Shown here piece by piece: positions 56,736 to 64,000 of a stretch of 64,000 nt of DNA. Source of the stretch: Prorocentrum cordatum (lineage: Eukaryota; Sar; Dinophyceae; Prorocentrales; Prorocentraceae). The number at the start of each line of letters is the position of its first letter. Position 1 is the first letter of the stretch. The stretch lies in assembly GCA_963575745.1 (NCBI GenBank), contig CAUYUJ010019270.1:232931-296930 (forward strand), given 5' to 3'. The notes beneath the pieces are model-generated. The model worked only from the letters and a program-made list of their open reading frames with translations. It searched no databases and was not told the origin of the DNA. Position numbers and translations under genes: made by a program.

Positions 56736-58044
56736 GGGGCCTCCTGTGGTTTCCTGAAGCCTTCTGGAGCTTCCTGGGGCCTCCTGGAGCCTCTTGGGAC
56801 ATCCTGTAGCCTCTTGAGTCTTTCTGTGGCCTCCTGATGCCTCCTGGGACCTCATGTGGTCTCCTGGAGCCTCCTGGAGCCTGTTGGAGCCTCCTGTGGC
56901 ATCCTGAGAAGAATCTGCGCCCACGAGCCTGGCCACCAAAACTAGCAAACCGATCGAGACATCCTCAAAATCTGGCCCACCTGGGGGGTGAAAATGAGCG
57001 CCCCGCTCGAGACATCCTCCAAATCTGCTCCGAAAGCGAAGGATGTTGGGCACAGAAACAAGCAAACCGCCTGAGACATCCCCACAAAATGGCAGCGAAC
57101 GAGCCCGTGCAACCACCCCTGGCGGCTCCCCTTAGGGGTGCTGAAATGAGCGCCTCGCTCGAGACATCCTCCAAATCTGCTCCGAAAGCGAAGGATGTTG
57201 GGCACAGAAACAGGCAAACCGCCTGAGACATCCCCACAAAATGGCCGCGAACGAGCCCGTGCAACCACCCCTGGCGGCTCCCCTTAGGGGTGCTGAAATG
57301 AGCGCCTCGCTCGAGACATCCTCCAAATCTGCTCCGAAAGCGAAGGATGTTGGGCACAGAAACAGGCAAACCGCCTGAGACATCCCCACAAAATGGCCGC
57401 GAACGAGCCCGTGCAACCACCCCTGGCGGCTCCCCTTAGGGGTGCTGAAATGAGCGCCTCGCTCGAGACATCCTCCAAATCTGCTCCGAAAGCGAAGGAT
57501 GTTGGGCACAGAAACAGGCAAACCGCCTGAGACATCCCCACAAAATGGCCGCGAACGAGCCCGTGCAACCACCCCTGGCGGCTCCCCTTAGGGGTGCTGA
57601 AATGAGCGCCTCGCTCGAGACATCCTCCAAATCTGCTCCGAAAGCGAAGGATGTTGGGCACAGAAACAAGCAAACCGCCTGAGACATCCCCACAAAATGG
57701 CCGCGAACGAGCCCGTGCAACCACCCCTGGCGGCTCCCCTTAGGGGTGCTGAGTATGAGTAAGTCTGTGTATGAGTAAGTCTGTGTATGTGTACGTCTGG
57801 GTATGACTAATACTGTGTATGAGTAAGTCTGTGTATGAGTAAGTCTGTATATGAGTATGTCTGAGTGTGAGTAAGTCTGAGTATGAGTAGGTCTGAGTAT
57901 GAGTAAGTCTGAGTATGAGTAAGTCTGTGTATGAGCAAGTCTGAGTATGTCCGAAAGGAGGGGAGGAGAAAAGAGGAGGAGGAAGGAGGAGGAGTAGGAG
58001 GCGTCCAAGTAATAACAAGAACCCCATCTTAGGATATGGGGAAC
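56736..58044. repeat. Module F (reverse complement of F')
   Basis: Reads as the inverted copy of 54,775-56,090: CCAGGAGGC-type repeats, five 152-bp units, the 16-bp array, then CCCCATCTTAGGATATGGGG at its end. Confidence 0.85.
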
Positions 58045-58690
58045 AACAGGAAGCGCCAGGAGGCTTCGGATGGCAACAGGAGGCCCCGAGAGGCCCCAGG
58101 AGCAGGAGGCCTCAGAAGGCAACAGGAGTGGCTCCAATCCCATGTGTTTTACGTATGCTCCTATCGATTGGGCCTCACCTGGAGCACGATTCTTTGATGT
58201 TCTACGTATGTTTCTATAGATGGTCCTTCTCCTGTGTACACAATCCTAAATGTTTTACTCATGTTCCTATGTATTGGGCCTCTCCTGGGGCACGAGTCCT
58301 TGGTGTTTTACGCGTGTTCCTATAGATTGCCCTTCTCCTGTGGCTCTAATCCGCAATGTTTTATGTACGTCTGTTGCTATAGATTGCGCCTCCCCTGGGG
58401 CACGAAACCTTCCTAGGAGGTCCCAGGAGGTCCCAAGAGGCTCCTGGAGACCCCAGGAAGCCCCAGTAGGTTTCAGGAGGCCCCAGGAGGCCCCAGGCTC
58501 ATGCACAGAGACGCGCTCGTACTACTGAGGCTCATTCACACTCCAATTCATTCGCAGTTAGATTGATGTCCAGACCGTCACAACTGAAGCCCGTTAATAT
58601 TCGAAAGCTCTTGCGCCTAGACATTCACGGCGGACAGGTCCATGCGAGTAGATGCACATATGGGGAGCTCCACGCAGTGAATAATTTTTG
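58045..58690. repeat. Module E' (reverse complement of E)
   Basis: An inverted copy of 56,091-56,735 ending GGGGAGCTCCACGCAGTGAA at about 58,683. The match to the first copy stops there. Confidence 0.85.
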
Positions 58691-60270
58691 TTTTTGCTCA
58701 GACAGCACACACAGAACTGCGCCTCGTGCGCGGCCCTCAAGTGTGAGCAAAACGGGGTTCGACGCTCCATGTACTGCAGAAGCGGTGCCACGAACTGCTG
58801 GATAAGACGCCACACGCTGAAGCTCCCACGTCAACAAAAATCAAGGCGCCCGGTACACCCTCCGAATCCCACCAGCCCTCTGGGCTTAGGTGGTACGGTA
58901 TAACGCGTTTTTTCTTCTCTCTCACTGCTCCCTGTTAATAAACACCCCCTCCCCCAGGCTCAACGTTGGCACGTGGTTGGGAAAAAAACACCACCTCGAA
59001 ATCCCATGGCACATCTCCCCACTGTCGCCACAGTGCAGTTACCTACTCGAGAGACGCTCGCTGAAGCACGGCGGCCAGGAGAGCAGCCGAGCGGGCTACT
59101 GGAAGCCTTCCTCGGGAAGAAGCGCTGGAGCGAGATGGCCAAGAGCGCAGCGCGTGTGCGCCGACCTAGATATAGCTCCTGACATGTGCCAACAGGCACT
59201 GCATGAGGAAGAAGGAGGAGAGGCCGCGAGCGAAGGACGGGAGGGCACGAGCACGACCGCCATCCCACCACCATGCCGCCGGCGAGGACGCTGGCGAGGC
59301 GGCTGGCGACGCGGCCACCCTCGCTGCGCGAGGGCTGGGAGCAGATAGTGGTAGCGCGCACAGGTGGCCTCCTCCTCCTCCTCCACCTCCACCTCCACCT
59401 CCTCCTCCTCCTCTTGGCTTGATGCGTGTCCTTTCTCCATCCATCCAGACAGGCAACGTGCACGGGCAAGGCACACAAAATGCGGTCGCGATGCCCTCTA
59501 CAAGCCGCCGACAGCACCCTAAGCGACCATGCCGCTTGCGGAGCAAATCGAGAAGGTCAGAACCTACTGGTTGAGGCGCACGCTGGCAAAAATTGGCGCA
59601 CGTGCCCTCGTTATGGCATGCGGGTTGGTCCGCGCCTCTACAGCATGAGACTCGCGCGAAGAAAAAATCCGGACCTCCGACGTCGTGATGTTTGACGATA
59701 CGTGGGCCCTCTAGCTCCCGACCCCTTCTCCAGGGCCGGCTCAACGTCGGTGGCCGTGCCTCGATGGCAAGAGGCCTCCAGAAGTCGCGTGTCCCCCCCA
59801 ATGCCGAAGTCCTCCTCCTCCTCCTCCTCCTCCTCCTCCTCCTCTCAGTGTGCATTCGCATTGACGGTAAGCCAAAGTTTTTGCCCGACTGTACCCACAG
59901 AAGCTGCCGCAAACTACGCGCGGCGCAACAGCGCGGCTAGTATACCTCAAGAGCGAGGCCCCCCCTTGGACGCTGCCACTTGCCCCAAACTGGGTGGGCC
60001 GTGCTAGCTGGTTGGCGCATGCGACGTCTGGAAGGCTACGCCGATGGCGTGCTGGCTGGGAGGGATCTACAATGGGGGTCGGACCAGAACTGCCCAAATC
60101 CGCGCATGGACTCCGCATGAGCTTGCGCACTCAACACGTCGCTGGTGGTTGAAGTTGATGTTATACCACCTCTACCATTGACGATAAAGCTGTCACACAC
60201 TATCACATAACACTTGCACATATCGCATGCTGAACGCGACGTGCTGCCGTGGAGACCATTTCCGGATCTA
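58691..60270. other. No supported gene; short CCT/CCA tracts
   Basis: Simple CCTCCTCCACCTCCACC sequence at 59,368-59,415 and (CCT)n at 59,812-59,844. Overlapping frames on both strands show no recognisable domain. Confidence 0.45.
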
Positions 60271-60272
60271 AG

Positions 60273-61320
60273 CTATAGACAGCACGCACTTGCACTCGCA
60301 GCGGTTCCTGGATCTACTGGCTCTCTCTCGCGTGCCATGTCATCGCGTGGTTGAAAACGGTGAAGGGCTGGATCGGTGCCTGCCCATAGCGCGCATGCCT
60401 GCGACAACCAACTCAATGGGGTCACCAGCAGCCCAAAAATGAACGCGTAGGACTGGTGCCCCTGTAAAAGCGCATCAATCACCGCAGCGGGCTTGAAAAG
60501 GTACAGAACCAAAACCATTGCAAATGACTCAATGCCGTGGGCGAAATTAAAGGTCCATATGATCTTACGTGTGTCACCTGGGTTCCGCCCGTAAAGCCTT
60601 TCAAGCCCCTGGTTCATGAGATACGGCTCTGCAGCTCCCATCCACGATGCAGGCTGAAGTGCATTCCACACTGCGCTGCCCCAGGATTCTCCACAGTACC
60701 GAAAAATCACTGTCGTGAACAACGCGCTCCAGATGCCCCATGCAATGACGCCCAAAGGACGAAACACCACGCTGAAGGACATCGCCACGCAAAGACGGGA
60801 CGAGACCTCGAGAATCCGAGTGAGCTGCACAATGCGCAAGGCTTTCTGAAACCTAGCTTTGAAGTCGCGCTGGTCTTGAGGGACGACCAATCTCTGGCCA
60901 AAACGGAGTTCACCCACGTCAATACCAGAGGCGCTAGAGTATCCGACAACAGAGCTCATGAGAGAGAGTACGATCACGAGCTGGTCTTGAACACTGTACA
61001 CCGAGGAGTACACAAAGGCGTATGCCTGGACTGCCATTGAGCCCATACCTTCTATACTACTCTCTGTTCCCCTGAAGTGTTGAAATCGCTCGGTTGGGTA
61101 TCCACGACGCCACGCCTCTCTCCACTCGAGCAAAAAGTCCACGCCGGTCAATGCTCCTACGAGTTGGCAGATTCTTCTCCGCGAGCAGAGTTCCGTCAAT
61201 ACGCCGACTACGCTGCAAGAAAGCAATGCCTCTGTGATAGGCATTAACATTTCCTGGCTCTCAAGCGCCGAGATGGCAATGGCTAGTATGTTCGCACACA
61301 AATCCGCCGACCCCGGAGGC
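60273..61320 (-). CDS. Multi-pass membrane protein, XK-related-like, 5'-partial
   Basis: A 340-odd-residue frame with at least five hydrophobic segments, including ITEALLSCSVVGVLTELC, AFVYSSVYSVQDQLVIVLSL, VVFRPLGVIAWGIWSALFTT, ESFAMVLVLYLF and AFIFGLLVTPLSWLSQACAL. The order of a charged FRGTESSIEGMGSMAVQAYA helix, a YSVQDQ turn and a Ser-rich hydrophobic helix resembles the XK-related family, some members of which scramble phospholipids in the plasma membrane. That assignment is by pattern only. The open frame extends upstream to 61,520, but residues there are read-through of the 112-bp satellite. The real N-terminus is therefore missing or on an upstream exon. The stop is at 60,273 after ASASACCL. 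Confidence 0.55.
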
Positions 61321-61375
61321 GTAGGCGACCTCCCTTGTGCACAGACTACTCCTACGCGATAGGGATCTCGACGCC

Positions 61376-62118
61376 TCCCACCGCGCCTGACCCTCGCTGG
61401 GGCCCCCACCGAGCCTCCTGGGTCTCCTAAGCACAAGGTTTTCGTGGGTTTGAAAGACCCCCCACTCACCAAAATCCTTGCCGGGACCCCCCCCACGCCT
61501 GACCCTCGCCGGGACCCCACCCGAGCCTCCTGGGTCCCCTGGGCACAGGGTTCTCGTGGGTTTCAAGGACCCCCCACTCAGCAAAATCCTCGCCGAGACC
61601 CCCACCACGCCTGACCGTCGCCGGGACTCCCTCCGAGCCTCCTGGGTCTCCTAAGCACAAGGTTCTCGTGGGTTTGAAAGACCCCCCACTCAGCAAAATC
61701 CTCGCCGGGACCCCCACCACGCCTGACCCTCGCCGGGACCCCCACCGAGCCTCCTGGGTCCCCCGGGCACAAGGTTCTCGTGGGTTTGAAGAACCCCCCA
61801 CTCAGCAAAATCCTCGCCGGGACCCCCACCACGCCTGACCCTCGCCGGGACCCCCACCGAGCCTCCTGGGCCCACTGGGCACAAGGTTCTCGTGGGTTTG
61901 AAGGACCCCCCACTCAGCAAAATCCTCGCCAGGACCCCCACCACGCCTGACCCTCGCCAGGACCCCCACCGAGCCTCCTGGGTCCTCTGGGCACAGGGTT
62001 CTCGTCGGTTTGAAGGACCTTCCACTCAGCAAAATCCTCGCCGGGACCCCCACCACTCCTGACCCTCGCCGGGACCCCCACCGAGCCTCCTGGGCCCCCT
62101 GGGCACAGGGTTCTCGCT
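61376..62118. repeat. 112-bp satellite, about 6.6 copies
   Basis: Units carry CGCCTGACCCTCGCCGGGAC, CGAGCCTCCTGGGTCC, GCACAAGGTTCTCGTGGGTT and CCCCCCACTCAGCAAAATCC. The spacing is constant at 112 bp. It begins immediately upstream (on the minus strand) of the membrane-protein frame. Confidence 0.93.
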
Positions 62119-62119
62119 T

Positions 62120-62335
62120 CGCGGAATCTCGTGTTAAGCAATGTATAAATCGGATTACATGTACTTATAACTAAGTTGCGGACTGATTTAGCAACATCAT
62201 ATATAACTTTTTTGTAAGTTGTTATAATCGCACAACTAAACAGCTAACTTTTCATAGCTTTTCATAACTTTTCATAACTTTTCATAACTTTTCATAACTT
62301 TTTTCAACTTTTCATAATTTACATATGACCCGTTT
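62120..62335. repeat. AT-rich stretch with 10-bp ACTTTTCATA repeats
   Basis: An abrupt drop in GC. About six copies of ACTTTTCATA lie at 62,245-62,320. No gene seen. Confidence 0.85.
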
Positions 62336-62343
62336 CGAACGAC

Positions 62344-62540
62344 CCGCGGGAGGAGGAGGAGGAAAAGGAGGGGGAGGAGGAGGAGGAGGAGGCGGACGAG
62401 GGGGAGGAGGAGGCCGAGGAGGAGGAGGAGGAGGAGGAGGAGGAGGAGGAGGAGGATGAGGAGGAGGGAGGAGGAGGAGGAGGAGGAGGAGGAGGAGGGA
62501 GGAGGAGGAGGAGGGAGGAGGAGGAGGAGGAGGGGAGGCA
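62344..62540. repeat. (GGA)n tract
   Basis: Interrupted GGA/GAG purine repeats. Confidence 0.93.
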
Positions 62541-62589
62541 GAGGAGACAGCTTCCCAGGAACCGCCAGTGCGGACCCGTGGTTGCTGTT

Positions 62590-62715
62590 CTGCCACGTTC
62601 CTCCCCAGATGGGCGTTCCGCTTGAGACACACCGAACAAAATGGATGTCGACAGAATTGGTTCCAAGGCGACTCGTGCTACCCCTGAGGCTCTCGCTCGA
62701 GACATCATCCAGACA
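62590..62715 (-). repeat. Diverged single copy of the 152-bp unit
   Basis: CGCTTGAGACACACCGAACA (then AAATGG) and CGCTCGAGACATCATCCA match, in the same order and roughly the same spacing, CGCCTGAGACATCCCCACA (then AAATGG) and CGCTCGAGACATCCTCCA of the inverted 152-bp arrays at 57-57.7 kb. Confidence 0.6.
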
Positions 62716-62747
62716 ATGAGATGTTGAAATGGGTCCCCTTTTGAATC

Positions 62748-63070
62748 CCCCTCCTCCTCCTCCTGCTCTTCCTCCTCCTCCTCCTCCTCCCCCTCCTCCT
62801 CCTTCTCCTTCGTTTTTGGCGGGGCGTGAACGTTGTCCAGATTCCCGCGACGTCCCCCTCCTCCTCCTCCTCCTCCTCCTCCTCTTCATCCTCCTCCTCC
62901 TCTTCCTCCTCCTGCTCCTCCTAATCCTCTCCCTCCTGCTCCTCCTTTTCAAATCCTCCTCGCGGCTGGGAGTCCTAGGCGGTCCGAGGCGGCCAGGCGG
63001 GCGGGAGCACAGAGTCGTCGTCGTCGTCCTCCTCCTCCTCCTCCTCCTCCTCCTCCTCCTCCTCCTCGTC
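62748..63070. repeat. (CCT)n tracts
   Basis: Pyrimidine CCT/CTC repeats at 62,748-62,815, 62,852-62,955 and 63,028-63,068. They are opposite in strand sense to the GGA tract at 62,344-62,540, leaving a 0.2-kb unique spacer between. Confidence 0.93.
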
Positions 63071-63189
63071 GTTGTTCGTCCTCGTTCGTCCTCGTTCGTC
63101 GTCATCGCGCGCCCAACTCGCCCTCGGACGCGCGCAGCGCGTCTGAGGGCGTCGATTCGTCTGAGCCCGACTGGCCGACGCAGTGGGCT

Positions 63190-63730
63190 CGGCGTCGTCG
63201 TCGTCGTCGTCGTCGTGGTCGCAGTGCAGGCTCAGTGGAGCCGCCTGCTTCGTCGTCGTCGTCGTCGTCGGCGTCGTCGTCATCGTCGCAGCGCAGGCTC
63301 GCCGCTTGCTTCGTCGTCGTCGACGTCGTCGAAAACAAGGGCGAGGGGTAGTAGGGCGGGGGGATGACGAGGGGAAAGGGGTGGAGGAGAATGAGGATGA
63401 GGATGAGGAGGAGGATGAGGAGGAGGAGTGGGTGGATGATGATGCCGATGCTGATGCTGATGCTGATGCTGCTGCTGCTGATGATGATAATGATGATGGT
63501 GGTGCTGATGATGATGTTGATGCTGGTGTTGATGATGATGATGATGATGGTGGTGATGATGATGCTGACGATGCTGATGATGATGATGATGATGATGGTG
63601 GTGGTGAGGAGGAGGAGGAGGGGGAGGAGGGGGAGGAGGAGGGAGGAGGAGGAGAAGGAGGAGGAGGAGGAGGAGGAGGAGGAGGAGGAGGAGGGGGGGA
63701 GGGGAAGGAGGAGGAGGAGGGGGATTGGAC
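63190..63730. repeat. (TCG)n, (GAT/GCT)n and (GGA)n microsatellites
   Basis: TCG/GTC repeats at about 63,195-63,335, GATGATGCTGAT-type repeats at 63,430-63,605 and GGA repeats at 63,605-63,722. All long frames here are low-complexity artefacts. Confidence 0.93.
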
Positions 63731-63874
63731 TCCCTCGTCGCCTCGGCTGGACGTGGCTCGCTTGGGTTTCGGAGGCACTCGTGGGTGGGCCTCTCGAGGG
63801 GACCGCCTGGTTGGGCCTCTCGGGCTTAGGTTGCTAGGTGCGTGCGAAGCGAGCGATGGCCGCCTCGCCCGATA

Positions 63875-64000
63875 GGTGCGAGTGTGTGTGTGTGGGTATA
63901 TGTGCGTGCGTGTGTGTGCGTGTGTGTGTGTGTGTGGTCGAATGGTGGTGGTGAACGGTGCGAGTGTGGTCGGAGTGGTCGAGTGGTGAAGTGCGTGCGT
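63875..64000. repeat. (TG)n-rich end of window
   Basis: GTGTGTGTG and GTGCGTGCGTGT repeats, then GTGGTCGAGTGGT-type short repeats running off the window. Confidence 0.85.

Noticed and set aside
1-64000. CRISPR array
   Set aside because: All tandem repeats lack unique spacers of constant length, and the genes and retroelements are eukaryotic.
1-64000. Dinoflagellate spliced-leader gene
   Set aside because: I looked for GTAGCCATTTTGGCTCAAG and its complement by eye and did not find it. The GGCCATTTTGTGGGG word in the 152-bp unit shares only part of it.

Overview
This window looks like nuclear DNA of a GC-rich eukaryote, most probably a dinoflagellate. That rests on several things together: very low gene density, two LINE-type retroelements plus a third LINE-like remnant and an RNase H remnant in an otherwise non-coding background, pervasive micro- and minisatellites, and a coding exon whose edges look like splice sites. 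No spliced-leader sequence, tRNA, rRNA, operon or CRISPR array was found. The lineage is an inference and could not be checked by search.

Layout. 1-5 kb: a Rad5/HLTF-like SNF2 helicase exon on the minus strand (about 2.30-3.55 kb), bounded downstream by a 14-bp minisatellite, then two hairpin-forming inverted repeats. 5-11 kb: simple sequence, a 33-bp minisatellite, a frameshifted LINE C-terminal remnant (6.9-7.45 kb), and an 83-bp repeat followed by a 77/99-bp satellite. 11.8-15.3 kb: a broken minus-strand coding region of unknown function, meeting at a (GGA)n tract a 5'-truncated plus-strand reverse-transcriptase pseudogene. 15.7-19.1 kb: GGA tracts, a Thr/Ser-coding minisatellite and a coiled-coil coding region on the minus strand. 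19.5-24.4 kb: a nearly complete LINE on the minus strand (AP endonuclease, reverse transcriptase, zinc fingers, C-terminal domain) broken by a few frameshifts.

24.7-41 kb: mostly repeats, including a CCCCACTGT array with inverted flanks, the large 33-bp minisatellite at 34.4-36.3 kb, and a second, opposite-strand array of the 14-bp minisatellite at 38.3 kb. No gene could be supported in most of this span.

41-53 kb: several arrays of an 11-bp motif (consensus YCCCAAGAGGC). Two oppositely oriented arrays form a giant imperfect palindrome of about 1.9 kb centred near 43,758, ended by inverted copies of a ~130-bp core element. The same core recurs at about 47.0, 52.1 and 53.0 kb. An RNase H-containing fragment (49.8-50.7 kb) is cut off by a ~53-bp satellite.

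53-64 kb: a possible small secreted acidic protein, then a 3.9-kb block arranged F'-E-F-E', in which both modules are inverted relative to their partners and contain 16-bp, 152-bp and ~54-bp arrays. After it come a multi-pass membrane protein resembling the XK-related family, a 112-bp satellite, and a terminal stretch of GGA, CCT, TCG and GAT microsatellites.

Functionally, only the helicase exon and the membrane protein look like host genes under constraint. The rest is retroelement debris and repeats. The strongest candidates for something undescribed are the foldback family at 41-53 kb and the F'-E-F-E' block.
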